A stretch of DNA of 64,000 bases from Solanum dulcamara (GCF_947179165.1 NC_077243.1:37460001-37524000), one strand, 5' to 3'. Shown: positions 33,541 to 46,454, numbered from the stretch's first letter. Numbers and translations are program-made. The notes: a model not told the origin generated them from the sequence alone.

Positions 33541-35507
33541 AGGGTGTTGTGTGATGAAGTAGATTGGAGTCTAATGTAATTATGTGATATGTGATTTGCA
33601 TAATTTGATTGATTGGAGTCTTATGAGCATTTTGAAAATAAATGATCTCTTGAGAAGGAGTTTTAAATAAATGATTATGAGCATTTTTGTATAAACTATT
33701 TATACGTTATTTTGAGTTTTAAAGAATGATTATTTCCATCTATGATTTTAAAAAAGAGTTTAAGCATGAGTTGAGTTTGAGAAGTTTTTTAATTATTTTT
33801 GAACATGAGTATTTTGAGTATAAATGAGTTGAGCATTTTTACTTTAAAAATGCCGATTTTTGAGATTGAGTTGAGATTGTATAAATTTTAAAGAGAAGAG
33901 TTTGATGATTTAAGATGAGTCGATTTGAAAGAATGTCCAAGGAGGCCATATTTGATTGAGTTTTGAAAAGAGTCCAATGAGACTAAATGAGTTGATTTGA
34001 AAAGAGTCCAATGAAACTAAATGAGTATTTTGAGTATTTTACTCACTTGATAGATATGAGCATATTGAGTCTTGGGAGGAGTATCGAGCACCAAATTGGG
34101 TAACAGTATAGTCCCTACTCGAACCAACAAACTACGTCACCAAACGTAGGAGGGGATTGAACTGTTAAAGTCGGATGCTTCCCATGGGATCGAACAATTA
34201 AAGTCGGATGTTTCCTATTTTATTGTCCTGACATGATAGGACTTGATTGGTTATGGACCCATGATTGGTTGATCGTTCATATTCTGGCAAAGTATGGACG
34301 GACGTGGCAACAATGTCGGATTGTTGTACTATCACTCGCTTATATGATGATAGTTATCGATTAGAGAAACTCCCAATTGAATGGATTGTGCTTGATATGA
34401 TTAGTTTGATGGTGATTGTAGATGATTGAGTTGAATTGTAAAACATTGCATAATTTAATTTGCATATTTATGGAGTTGAGTCCTTTGAGTTGATTGTTGA
34501 GTTGATGGTATATGATTAGATCGGATTAGACGATATGTGATTAGATTGGATTAGATGAATTGTGATTGGATTGAATAGAATGGTATGTGACTAGATTGGA
34601 TTTGATTATTAAGTTGAATGTTGAGTTGATTGTATATAATCGGATTGGGTTAGATGAATTGTGAGTAGATCGGATTGGATCGGATTATACATGATTGAAA
34701 GGGATCGAATTGTAAATGATTTGATTGAACTGTATTATACATAATTGGATTGGATTGTATGGTATATGATTGGTCTCTGTCTAAACTGTATTCTTACTTT
34801 AGACTTATGACGCCTTATTTGAGTCTCTCTTATCTTTCTGATTTGAGATATGTGGACCGATGTTATTCTTTCTTGAGGTATGTTCCATTCTGCCATATTA
34901 CATACTCGTACATTCCATGTACTAACATCCATTTGGACCTGCATCATTTCATGATGCAGAGACAGGTTTAAGAGATCTTCAATAAGAGCATCATTGGGGA
35001 TCTATTCGCACTCAGCGTATTGGTGAGTCCTCCCCTACATTCGGAGGACACCGCTTATGTATTCTTGCGTCGAGTTAGCCTTTTTCATTTTGATTTGAGG
35101 TAGCCATGAACATGTCATTGGCACCAATTAGATAGTAGTGATAGAGGCTTCATAGACTAGATAGTGATGGATCGATTGAGTATTTCTTTCCTTGAATTAT
35201 TCTTGTCAAACTATTTTTAAATGACAAATATTGGAGTTGAATTGTTGGCCCATGGCTTTTATTCTTTGAGTTAGATTGATGATTTGAGTTGCCCACCGAC
35301 TATTCTCCTTATTTTAAGTCTTCCGTTGATTGAATAGATGAACGGATGTCTGATCAGGCTATGTGGTTCGCTTGGGAGCGAGAAATGGTTTCTGAGTGCC
35401 GGTTACGTCTAGGGTACCCTCCTGGGGCATGACAGTGCATATGCATGGACTATAGAAAGTTGAAATATGCCACGAGGAAAGATCACTATCATGTACCATT
35501 TATTGAC

Positions 35508-36124
35508 TAAATGCATTTCAGTTTAGTGTAATTTTTTATTTCTTGTGTCGATTGAAAATTGCTCTATACAAAACTAGGTCTGCGATGCGGACCTTACTAT
35601 CTCGACGCATCAACTCCAAAACTTGGAATTAAATCTCAGGGTCCAAGTGTGCGACGCAGACACGCTTTGTTGTAGTGTATTTTCTTCACCTTTTGCTCCC
35701 AACCACTCCTTTGAGCTCCACTTTTAATCCAATCATGCTTTGAGTGTCCATTTTTACTTAATTAATCCTGAAAGTGTCTAATCATACTAGTTGGTTATAA
35801 CAATACAAAATATAAAAAATATGAACTAAACTCTAGGAATTTGCTCTCACTTTGACTAACGATTTATGGGTTATATTTGCTATTGGGCACATAAATGTAC
35901 CCAAGATCATTACACCAAAATAAAATTTATTTATTTCTCTCAAACCTCCCATAGAGACGAATTGTGGAATATACCCAACCCATAATATTTTTTATGTGTT
36001 TCTCTCTAACCTCCCGTACAGGTGACTTGTGGCATATATCTAATCAATAATATATTTTTATCACATCTTGACTAATTCACTTTCAGAATGGTCGAGCATT
36101 CATGATGTTTATCACAAGTTGCAT
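35508..36124. other. Unassigned DNA with a diverged direct repeat
   Basis: No gene. Two diverged copies of a unit of about 63 bp (about 35,930-35,992 and 35,993-36,055), each with TTTCTCTCxAACCTCCC and a TGTGGxATATA word. A GC-rich block with GTCTGCGATGCGGACC (35,578-35,593) and GTGCGACGCAGACAC (35,648-35,662) recalls the LTR blocks. Confidence 0.5.
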
Positions 36125-39100
36125 TGTTATAACGATCCATTAGGTCTTTTTGAGTACTAGAGCTTTTTATTTCATAAAAAATTCATTCCGTAAAAAATTT
36201 TAATGGGTATTTTAGACTATTCGATAACTATGTTTATTTAGTTGAGAGATAAATTTAGATTACAAATTTAATTAATGAGCTATATTTTTAATATATTTAA
36301 TATCCTATACCACTTTATTTATTAAAATAAATAGTAAAATTGATTACTTTAGGTTCACAATTATCTGTAGAAGAAAGAAAAAAAAATTTGGTCGAGAGAA
36401 CTTACCTACGGACAATGAAAGCAGACACAAACTGCTTTAGATAAACAACTCTAGTGTTGTTCTTTACATCTTAATTGTGGGTGGAAATTTATTAGTTGTT
36501 GTGAAAGTGAAATCCAAATGGAAAGTTGAGGCCAAATATTGATGATTAATAAGAAAGTAATGATGAGGTTAATAATTTGCACAATTATATCCTCATATTT
36601 TTTTAAATTGGGTTCCTGTGATTTCATTATATAATTTCCTCTTTCTTCGTTCTTTTGTTTTGTTTTTCGTGGTTGAGGTTACTGTTGTGTAATGTGATTT
36701 TAGGTTGAAATTATTCTTATGATTATCACGACCCAACCCCATAGGTCGTGAGTGGGGTTCGACTTGGACCCCCGTGTACCTAGCTATTAACTGTGGTCAA
36801 ATTGAATTATAAATAAAACAATATTATCTAACAGAGCCCCACTAGGCGATAACATTTTCGTAAACCTATAGCCCTTTTTATTTGTATCACAATATGACAG
36901 AGCACGCAAGCCGACAAGACTGCCATAACATAATAACATATATCATATATCATGTAGACTCAGCTGAATCAAACTGACATACACAACCCACATATACATA
37001 TCTACAGACCTCTAAAAATATAAATGACAACGTATGGCGGGATAGGGCCCCCGCCGTACTCCAAATGGATAAAACAATGTTATACATCAGTGGACAATAT
37101 CAAAAACTAGGCCCTGATACAATGGAGCCTCTTCCAGCTGAGCTGTGTGGAATCCTAAGCTGATGGACTCTCAAAACCTATATCTATACCTGCGGGCATG
37201 AACGCAGCCCCCCGAAAAGGGGGTCAATACGACATATGTACTGAGTATGTAAAACGTAACATAGTACAACTGGAGGTATATCCAAAATAGAGAAGAAGGG
37301 GAAACAATTATCAAATCAGAAACATACACCAGTACTCTGTGAATCACAAAAATATGCATGCTCAAATTTTCAATATAGCCGGCCCTGTCAGGGGTCCGGT
37401 GAATCATATATGTAGTATCAGTATCAGGCCCCGTGCCATCGTCACCTTATTACAACAAGTCATCGTAGTATCAATATCAGGCCTTAGGCCATCGTCACCT
37501 TATTACAATACATCATCATAGTATCAGTATCATGCCCCAGGCCATCATATATATACATACGGATGCCGGCCCTCTAGCCAGGGACTCGGTGAAAAATGTA
37601 GTGAATTGCACGAATCTGACAACCGGCTCGAGACTCGGAGAAGAAGTGTTACAGTATACATGAGTAGAGTAGTGAGAAATAAAACACAGTTTAAATCATT
37701 ATCTGAGACTCAGCTCTATAAGAGGACTAAGTTATTGTTTAAAAATTCGAGTAACAGTATAGTCATTCTGGCTGCCCTCTAAATGCCATTAGGGGCTACA
37801 TTGATTACATCTCAAGGTTCCTATACATATATACCAAAGTAAGACTATTCACTTAAGAATTCCAGAGTATTTGTCTTCGAATAGTTTTATGACTAGGAGT
37901 TTGTACATTCATACCTCTTTAACATATAAGAGTTTCCAGGGAAATAGCTTAACTACCATAGAGTTCAATATCCAGTAGTAAATAAGAGATACTTAAGAAT
38001 AAAATAACCCCGGAGCTCGTATCTCGTTCAACTTACAACTAGGACATGCCAACAGAAGAAAGAGAATGAGCTTTACTTACCTATGCCAAAATATGTCAAG
38101 AGAAAGCTTTACATACCTTGTTTGAATTATTCCTTATCCTGTTCGTCTCACTGTCCTTTGAACCTATTCAACATGAAAGTAACATGAATATAAACCCCTC
38201 TTAACTTTCCAGCACCCTAGGTTACACCTTAGTATTAATGGAATCTATTTCCTTAGTTATTTCCCCAACTAGTTCTGTTATTCGCCAAGGCGTCGACGAA
38301 AATTGGGCAGCACCTCCCCTATAATGTGCCCTATCCAAATTTCCAATTAGGTCCCTAAGACCTACAGCCAACCAACAACAACAACCTGCAGCAATTCACA
38401 CCAACAATATACAACATAAACTCCAAATGACTTATTCAAGAATACAATATCACAATAGGGCGTCTAGCCTTTATTTTTTAACGCCTTTAATTATACGCAA
38501 TGTGGGGTCATGTGTCTTTGACCAGCAGCACCCTTTTCATTTGAAGAAATTTATTTCGGAGGAACAAAAGCTTATTTAAGTAGTAAAGTTCAGACCACAG
38601 TATCTCTAGCTGTAACTATGCTGTAGAAAAAAAAAAGCTCAGGTTGAAAGGTAAGATGTCCAATAATTGAGCTTCACTCATCTTTGAAAATACCAAACCC
38701 CCGACTCCTATTGTAAATTAGATGAGTTGTTCGTAACTCAAGGATAAAATCGGAAGGAGACCAGGTAGGTCAAGTATTAACAGAAGTACTGTGATGTTTA
38801 AGAGATTCTGGTTTCTTCCAATAATGGTTGGAAAATGGTTTACGATAACAGTTTATAGTTCTCCACCGACTAATTAGGGAAAGAGCTTCGAACAGAAGCA
38901 CCTTAAAGAGATGTTAGGAACTGAATATGAGTATGAACTACAAGGGGGATATGTAAGTATAAATTGAACAGTGTGATACAATTATAGAGGGATAAAGTAG
39001 GACCACTAGTAAGGCGCACCTGGTATACGTTGACTAAGTTAAAAGCCTGTGTTGAGTACACAATAAGGGCATGGGGCTTAAGATATAAAAAAATAACGCG

Positions 39101-41084
39101 TATACACAACGTCGCTCCAAAAATAATGGAACCCTTAAGAGACGAGGATGGAAAACTTAAGGAATAAATGGCGCAACTTCTATTCGCCCCAAGAAGCAAA
39201 GTATATAGGTTGGGATAAAGCTACTACTTCAAGAAAACCTTAAATAGTTATCGTCGGAATACTAGTACTGCCTAGTGGAAATGGGAACGACTATAAGTAC
39301 TGATTAATTTTTGATGAAACTAAGTAGAATGTGGCCTCAGATGAGCAGTCCCATGGGTCACATTACTCAAGTACAGAGTAACAGATGAGGTGTCGCACTA
39401 TATATGGAAAGGTTCTCATCGCTTCGTAATTTAGCCAAGGCTCCGTATGCGGATAGACCAATTATAAAATATGAAGATAGACGGAGACATGATGCAGTAC
39501 CAAGTAGATTGGAGGAAGAGATTGGGCGAAATTGAGTCTGGACAAAAAAACATAAAGCAAGGTACAAGCAGATGAAAGTACGAGTACCCTCTAAAGGGGG
39601 GAAGTTAATGAGAAAATGGAAAAAGTAGAAGGAGGCAACTGATATGGCAATATATTTGAGATGGACGTCTAAACATCAACAAGATATCTTACTGAACCAA
39701 GTTGGAAAGGTCCGGAAGCTACCAATAATTGGATAGTTTTGATATATTGAGATAGGTAATTAAATATTAGGGTATTATATTATACGAATATCATTATATT
39801 TATGTTATTAGGGGAATTGAGGCTTAATCCTAAGCTTGAGTTTTAGAAAATTGATTATAGAATTGGGTGAGTTGTTGGATCTAGGTTAAACATATATATA
39901 GTATGGGTGTCTACGAACTCATTTACTTATGAATATTGTATAGTTGTTAGATTGGGAACGTTATGAGGCATCGAAAAAAGGGAAATCACCGGTGAATTAA
40001 CTTGTTTGACTTCGATTCTTTGGTTGAGGTTGGTTATGGTTTATTCTATATTATAGAAAAATTCTTAATAGTGATTGATAGTCATTGAATAATGTTGACA
40101 AATTCTCTAGGCATTTAATTGTTGTGGTTTGGATGACTGATATGTTGTTGTGATTGTGTGTAATTCCAAGATCTTAAAATCCATAATCTTGAACTTGCCC
40201 TATCAAAAGTCATGTCTTGAATAAAGAAGACTTGATGAAATATTGTTAATAAAGTAGAATGTAATAAAAAATTAATTCTATTATGGAATCAGGTGCCACG
40301 AGCCTGCACGATATATTTGGATCGAGTGTCATGAGCCAACATGATATATTTAGATCAGGTGTCATGAGCCGACACGATATTATTAGATCGGGTATCATGT
40401 TTCAGCACGATAATATTAAAGAAAAATAAATTATATGATTTAATAGTACCAAATCTCAAATAACCCATTTCCTAAAAGAGTATTGTGTAGAGGCCTGAGT
40501 CCTCATATGTATTCTTGATATTCTTGATTGATTATGTATTTGTTTCGTTGTGCTATCACTTGATCTTCATCTTTATCTTGATCTTGTTGTTTGTTACCTG
40601 TTAAGTGCTATTGTTGACTTCTTTCTATTACTTTATGCATACTGATTTCTATTTTGAGTCGGTCGATGATACTTACTCAATATATGTTTCCCTATACTAA
40701 CTCTTACTTGTATTTTTCTTTATTTTTTTTCCATTTGTTGAGTGTAGCTAGTGTACCAGCGACTTTGACTCTCTCTCAGCTTTAGTTAGTGTCCAGTACA
40801 TCAGGTTCTAGGGTGAGCTATTACTCTTAGCTCAGTTAGATTCTCTCAGACTTGGTATTTTAAAATTAGAAGTCCTTGATGTGATGACTTTCAAATTTTG
40901 GGGAACGTTATGTAATAGACTTTAGTGGCTATTGTTATTTCTTACTTTCATAAGTTTGAACTTCCATATTATTATCGTATTTCATAAGTTGAACAATTAA
41001 TATAAGTTAGGATTTATATCGTTGGTTCACCCATCTAGGAGGTTAAGTATGGGTGACACTCATGACCCATTTTGGGTCGTGATG
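36125..41084 (+). repeat. 5' LTR of element B (interrupted)
   Basis: Starts TGTTATAACGATCC and ends near GGGTCGTGATG. The insert at 36,724-39,733 divides it; without it the LTR is about 1.95 kb, close to the 2,013 bp of the 3' LTR. Contains four diverged 33-bp minisatellite units (40,286-40,415). Confidence 0.85.
36724..39733 (-). mobile_element. LTR-element insertion in element B's 5' LTR (minus orientation)
   Basis: About 3.0 kb. The left edge TATCACGACCCAACCCC is the reverse of a GGGTCGTGA(C/T)A LTR end, so the element reads leftward. Minus-strand text around 37,190-37,260 (ACTCAGTACATATGTCG, then a C-rich stretch and CTGCGTTCATGCCCGC) is typical of Solanaceae gypsy LTRs. The right part (38,560-39,730) is less AT-rich, has no readable protein, and may be non-coding interior DNA. 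The right boundary is uncertain by a few bases. Open frames at 37,171-37,521, 38,903-39,199 and 39,367-39,567 have no motifs. Confidence 0.6.
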
Positions 41085-41088
41085 AACT

Positions 41089-41100
41089 TGATATCAGAGC
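41089..41100 (+). promoter_or_regulatory. Primer-binding site of element B
   Basis: TGATATCAGAGC, one base different from the initiator-Met-tRNA complement TGGTATCAGAGC, a few bases after the 5' LTR end. Confidence 0.75.
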
Positions 41101-41300
41101 TTTAGGTTTGGTGATCTCATCACACAAAGATAGGTCTAGTAGAGTCTTATGAAACGATACTGGGATACCTTTACTTTTCTTCGAGAGGCTATAGGACCTT
41201 ATGAAAACTCCATTCTTTCTTTCTTTTGTATTATTACTTGAATCCAATTAGTATTTAGGTGATACAAATTGATATCTAACCTTCTTCACACTATTTCACA

Positions 41301-41930
41301 GATGGTTAGAACTAGAGCAATAGTAACATCAGCTTGATCACCTTAAATTCAGAGAGTACAACATACAGTCAGGTTGCACACTATATGGATACGCTCTAAA
41401 AAACAAGCATGTTTTCCTAATTGATTGTTGGGCCAGTAATGACTAGTGACCAGTATGATTTTTTTGTTAAGTTCTTCAAATTGAAACCACCGGTCTTCAA
41501 AGGTACTGAATCTGAAGTTGCTTATGGTTTTCTTGTTGATTGTCCTAAGCTGCTTCATGAGATAGTTATAGTAGAGCGATTTGGTGTTAAGTTTGTGACA
41601 TACTAGTTTTAGGAGGACGCCAAAATATGGTAGCGGTCTCATTGAGTGCCGACCAACAAAGACATCACCTATGACTTGGGCAGCGTCTTCTAACCTTTTC
41701 ATGGAGAAGTATATCCCCCAGACCATGAGGGACAACAAGGGATATGAGTTCTTGCATATAGAGCAAGGAAAGATGGTTGTTGCAGCCTATGAGGCTAGGT
41801 TTCATGCCTTATTCAAATATGCTACTCAACTTTGCTTCAGTCCAAAAGAGCAGATTTTGCCGCTTTATGAAAGGATTAAGGTGGGAATTTTTACTGCGGT
41901 TTCATAGATTAAATATATATCAAATAGGGT
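41301..41930 (+). pseudogene. Gag of element B, broken
   Basis: ATG at 41,301 followed shortly by stops. Pieces in shifting frames: 'FFKLKPPVFKGTESEVAYGF' (about 41,468-41,530) and 'LLHEIVIVERFGVKFVTY', then 'FMEKYIPQTMRDNKGYEFL' and 'GKMVVAAYEARFHALFKYAT' (about 41,698-41,830). These are the ordered conserved blocks of chromovirus gag capsid. At least one frameshift near 41,610-41,670. Confidence 0.85.
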
Positions 41931-43370
41931 CATGATATGACTAGGACAAAGGTATCCATGCTTACTTGGTTAGAGTTATGGATTGTGTTACTTCTATTTG
42001 TGACATGATCTACAAAAGAATGCATAATGCTTGGGTTAGAGATGGAATAGAATGTTTTGCAGATATTCAATGGGTATAAATGTGCGGGCTATTTGGGTAT
42101 GATCTTCTTGATAGGTATATTGTATTCCAGTGGTGGATCTAACAGACTTTCAAAGTGTGGTACTAGTGGTATATGGAAATGGATACATCAATTATCAAAT
42201 GCGAATACTAACTACTTAAGGATTTATCAGTTGTATTACATGATCATATAATGAGATTTAATGTTTCATTCACAGTTGAGAAACCAACAAGTTTGTTACT
42301 ACGGACACTTGGGTTTAGTATTGTTTATAAGGAAGATTTTAGTGGTGTATCTTTGATACGATTAATGTGCTTAGGTCATTGAGTGTATCCCAATGATTCT
42401 AAATGAGGACCGGTGATTTTATTGTAATCTCTAAGGATGTAGATCAATATAGGAATGAAAAGATTATGGGTAAAGGAAATTTCAATGAGTAAACTTGGGT
42501 AAAGGCAATTGAAGATTTCAGTAAGAAAGTGCGTATAAAATTGGGTTAGTCCTTTGGATTTGGTTGGTATAGTTGGGTTTGAGGTGTCATGTCGATGACT
42601 AGGTTGACTTGTGGTAATGGCAATGACTATTGATCATGATGGTAATAAGAGTTCATGATAGATTATGATTGGGATGCAATTATATGATAAGAGTTTTTGG
42701 TTAAATAGTTTTGGCATGGTCATAGCGACTTGCGAGTATCTAAGGTTGTGGTTTGCTACTATTTGGTGAGTAGGGAGGTCGTATGGAAAGTTATAGGATG
42801 TGTTGAGACACCGCTCGAATAGAATTGAAAGGAGCTAGAGTTATACATGAAAAGAATTAGTAGGATGTAGTTTAACCTTCAAAAAGAGACGAGAACAAGG
42901 ATAGTTACTCTGATTGAAAGGCCAAAGATGTATCTTCAGAGAGAGTGAAGAATTAGATTTAGAGACACGTGGTTCCATATGTTTTGCTCTAGTTATGGTA
43001 ATAGTGTCATCTGTCATTTATATGGGTTAAAAACTGTTTGATAAGATTTGAGAAAGAAGTCTATAGGCGTTCGGCTTGAGTGTGGTGATAAGTTCTTTTG
43101 TGGTTTCAAGTTTGGTAACTAGTACAATTGTATTTTTAATGAAGGGTATAGTAAGTTCAATAGAGAGGCAATCTATGATAAGCTAAGATACGTGAGTTCA
43201 TAAAGATTTTTAAGGTATGAGCTAATGTTGATAGATAAGGGAATTAGGTGATACGGTTGGAATTAAAATTCAAGTTTTTTAGTATGAGTCTACATTCCTG
43301 GTAGTATGTTTTGTCATGGTATGTATTGATAAGGTAAGAAATGATCGATCACATCAGGTGTTGAGCATTT
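41931..43370 (+). other. Interior of element B without readable protein
   Basis: About 1.4 kb of stop-rich DNA where protease, RT and most of integrase should be. A short open frame at 42,057-42,251 has no motif. Too short to hold the missing 3 kb of pol, so deletion rather than only decay is needed. Confidence 0.6.
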
Positions 43371-43893
43371 AGAAGGAGTATGCAGAAAGAAAGGTCAGGG
43401 ACATGGAATTTATGGAAGTAGAGCAAGTGTTGTTGAAGGTTTCCCCCATAAAGGGTGTGGTGAGATTTGGTAAGCAAGATTAGCTCAATCCAAGGTATAT
43501 TGGGACATTTGAAGTTCTTAATCATATTAAAGAGGTGGCCTATGAATTGACTTTACCTCCAGGTTCATCCGGAGTCACCCAGTATCTCATGTGTCTATGC
43601 TAAAGAAATATAATGGATATGGAAACTATATTATCCGTTGGGATTCGATATTACTTGACGAGAATTTATCTTATGAGGAGGAGCTTGTAGCTATTCTAGA
43701 TAGGGAGGTTCGTAAGTTGAGTTCTATGGAGTTTTCATCTTTGAAGGTCCAATGGAAAAATCGTCCAGTTGAGAGGTCTACTCGGGAGACTGAGGCGGAT
43801 ATGTGTGGAAGATATCCATATTTATTCGTCGAGTCAGGTACCCTTTTCTATCCCCGCTCTTCTTTTGGCTGCTTGAGGATGAACAGTGGATAA
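43370..43893 (+). pseudogene. Integrase C terminus and chromodomain-like tail of element B
   Basis: Begins with 'EYAERKVRDMEFMEVEQVLL', a stop near 43,480, a frameshift near 43,573, then 100 open residues from 'MSMLKKYNGYGNYI' to 'SLKVQWKNRPVERSTRETEADM' and 'GRYPYLF'. Colinear with 16,135-16,636 of element A. In the chromodomain-like motif the tryptophan of 'STWE' has become Arg ('STRE'). Confidence 0.85.
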
Positions 43894-43902
43894 ATTGGTA
43901 TC

Positions 43903-45915
43903 TTTTGTAATGACCCATTAAGTCTTTTTGAGTAATAGAGAATTTTATTTCATAAAAACCTCATTCCGTAAAAAACTTTAATGGGTATTTTGGACTATTC
44001 GATAATTATATTTATTTAGTTGAGGGATAAATTTAGATAACAAATTTAATTAATGGGATAAATTATTAATTTACCTAATATCCTATATCATTTTATTTAT
44101 TAAAATAAATAGCAGAGTTGGTTATTTTAGATTCACAATTATGTGTAGAAGAAAGAAATTAAAAAAAATTGATCGAGAGAACTCACCTACGGACGACGAA
44201 AGCAGATGCAAACTTCTTTAGGTAAAGAACTCTAGTGTTATTCTATACATCTTAATTGTGGGTGGAAATTCATTATTATATTATTGAGTGGGAAGCTCCA
44301 ATCTGTACATGTTTATAAGTTGCTGCGAAAGTGAAATTCAAATGGAAAGTTGAGGCCAAATATTGATGATTAATAAAAAAAGTAATGATAAGGTTAATCA
44401 TTTCCACAATGATATCCTCATATTTTTGAAATTGGGTTCCTGTAATTTTATTATATAATTTTTCTCTTTCTTTGTTTTTTTGTTTTGTTTTCTTTGGTTG
44501 AGGTTACTGTTGGTCTAATATGATTTTGGGTTGAAATTATTCTTATGGTTGTCATATTATAACTCAAATTTTGATATATTGAGATAGATAATTAAATAAT
44601 AGGGTATTATATATTTTACGAATATCATTAGATTTATGTTACTGGGGGAATTGAGGTTTAACCATAGGCTTGAATTTTAGGGAATTTATTATAGAATTGG
44701 ATGAGTTGTTGGGTCATATATAAATATATATAAATATATATATAGTATGGGTGTCTACAAACTCGTTTACTTATAAATATTATATATTTTTTAGATTGGG
44801 AACGTTCTAAGACATCGAAAAAAGGAAAATCATCGGTGAATTAGCTTGCTTGACTTTGATTCTTCAGTTGAGGTAGGTTATGGTTTATTTTATATCATAG
44901 AGAGACTCTTAGTCGTGATTGATAGTCATTGAGTAATGTTGTGAAATTCTCTATGCATTTAATTGTTGTGGTTTTGATAGTTGATATGTTGTTTTGATTG
45001 ATCTATAATCTCAAGACCGTAAATTCCATAATCTTGAACTTGCCCTATCAAAAATGATGACTTGAATAAAGAAGGCTTGATGAAATATTATTAATAAAAT
45101 GGAATGTAATAATAATAAAAAATGATAAACTAATTATATAGTAGGATCGGATGCCATAAGCCAGCATGATATATTTAGATCGGGTGTTTCGAGCCGATAC
45201 GATATATTTGGATCAGATGTTATGAGCTAACACATTATTATTGGATCGGCTGTCATGTTCCTGCACGATAATATTAAAAAAACAAATTAAATGACTTAAT
45301 ACTACCTAATCTCAAATAACCCATTTTCCAAAAGAATATAGTGTGGAGGCCTAAGTCCTCATGTGTGTTCTTGATATTGTTGATTAATTACGTAGTTGTT
45401 TCATTATGCTGTTATTTGATCTTGTTGTTTGCCACATGTTAAGTGTTATTGTTAACTTCTTGCTATTATTTTATGCATATTGGTTTCTATTTTGAGTTGG
45501 CGATGATGCCTACTCAGTACATGCTTTCCTGTACTGACCCCTACTTGTATTTTTCTTCGTTTTACCTTTTGTGGAGTGCAACTAGTGTACCTATGACTTT
45601 GACTCTCCCTCAGGTCTAGCCAGTGTACAGCACATCAGGTTCTAGGATGAGCTATTACTCTTAGCTTGTGTTAGATTCTCTCAAACTTTGTATTTTAAGA
45701 TTAGATGTCCTTGATGTGATGACTTTAGATTTTAGAGAACGTTATGTAATAGACTTTAGTGGTTGTTGTTATTTCTTATTTTCATAAGGTTGAACTTCCG
45801 CATTATTATCGTATTTCATAAGTTGAACAGCTAATATAAGTTGGAATTTGTATCGTTCTTAATCTACCTAGGAGGTTAAATGTGGGTGTCATTCATGATC
45901 CATTTTGGGTCGTCA
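43903..45915 (+). repeat. 3' LTR of element B, 2,013 bp
   Basis: Starts TTTTGTAATGACCC (the usual TGTT start is mutated) and ends GGGTCGTCA. Contains four 33-bp units (45,143-45,272) and an intact hairpin motif at 45,514-45,537. Confidence 0.85.
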
Positions 45916-46454
45916 TAATTGTCTTCAACGAATGGACTAATCATGTGTATATGCTTCATAAATTTGCATTATAGCTCATATCTTTAAAAATTTTCATTTT
46001 TGCATGACCCAGCTCAACATTATTTTGAAAGGTCGTGTACCACCACTTTATCTTTCTTTCTTTTGATGGGTAAATTTGTCAAATTATTAGGTCGCACAAC
46101 AACGACGGATCCAATGAACTTTCATGCCAATATGATGATAAAAATTAGCTTCACGTTTTGAAGGACTATTTGGAGAATTCATAGTGTTATTTCTTTTATA
46201 ATTACCACAATGAGAACAATCATAATTCTGTCCCTCCACGCTTTTATCCATATATTCAATCACTTATCATATTATAGACCTATTATTCACTGCTACTATA
46301 TTCAAATAATAGAATGGAGCAAATCAATTGGGCGAATTTCAAACTTATCATGCACTTCTACCACATTCTCTCCAAGGAATGAAGCAAATTCAATAGAATG
46401 AATATTTTTCATCAAAAATATATTATTGTTATCTTTAATCATCATTGTATCATC

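Larger units (their letters stand above)
32222..35439 (+). mobile_element. Solo LTR L3, 3,208 bp, with a perfect 5-bp target duplication
   Basis: LTR 32,227-35,434 starts TGTAACACCTCGG and ends GGGGCATGACA, flanked by GTGCA at 32,222-32,226 and 35,435-35,439. Removing it restores the Athila-like reading across the site, matching the inverted copy at 29,180-29,200. No internal region is left, so two LTRs recombined. Contains a GC-rich block (32,590-32,730), a TATA stretch, a GATGATGTG-type repeat (33,410-33,530), and GATTGGATT-type repeats (34,490-34,765). Open frames inside are not genes. Confidence 0.92.
31497..35507 (+). mobile_element. Inverted partial copy of the Athila-like element, split by a solo LTR
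   Basis: 31,497-32,226 plus 35,440-35,507 repeat, on the plus strand, the linker and RT start found on the minus strand at about 29,117-29,905, with most bases alike. Pieces: the linker (31,666-31,890) and the RT N terminus with 'KKEIIKWLDAGIIYPISDS' (31,944-32,231). Together with the left copy this is a fold-back structure whose arms are separated by about 1.6 kb of gag and protease. Confidence 0.85.
36125..45915 (+). mobile_element. Ty3/gypsy element B with both LTRs, internally deleted
   Basis: 5' LTR (36,125-about 41,084, with an insert), primer-binding site, gag remnants, then a jump to the end of integrase and the 3' LTR (43,903-45,915). Internal DNA is only about 2.8 kb, so protease, reverse transcriptase, RNase H and most of integrase are missing or unreadable: a deletion derivative that could only have moved with helper proteins. 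LTRs are clearly homologous to each other and to element A's. No clean target duplication. Confidence 0.85.

Noticed and set aside
38903..39567. Two minus-strand open frames in the insert of element B
   Set aside because: No recognisable motif; no evidence of selection; probably chance in less AT-rich DNA.
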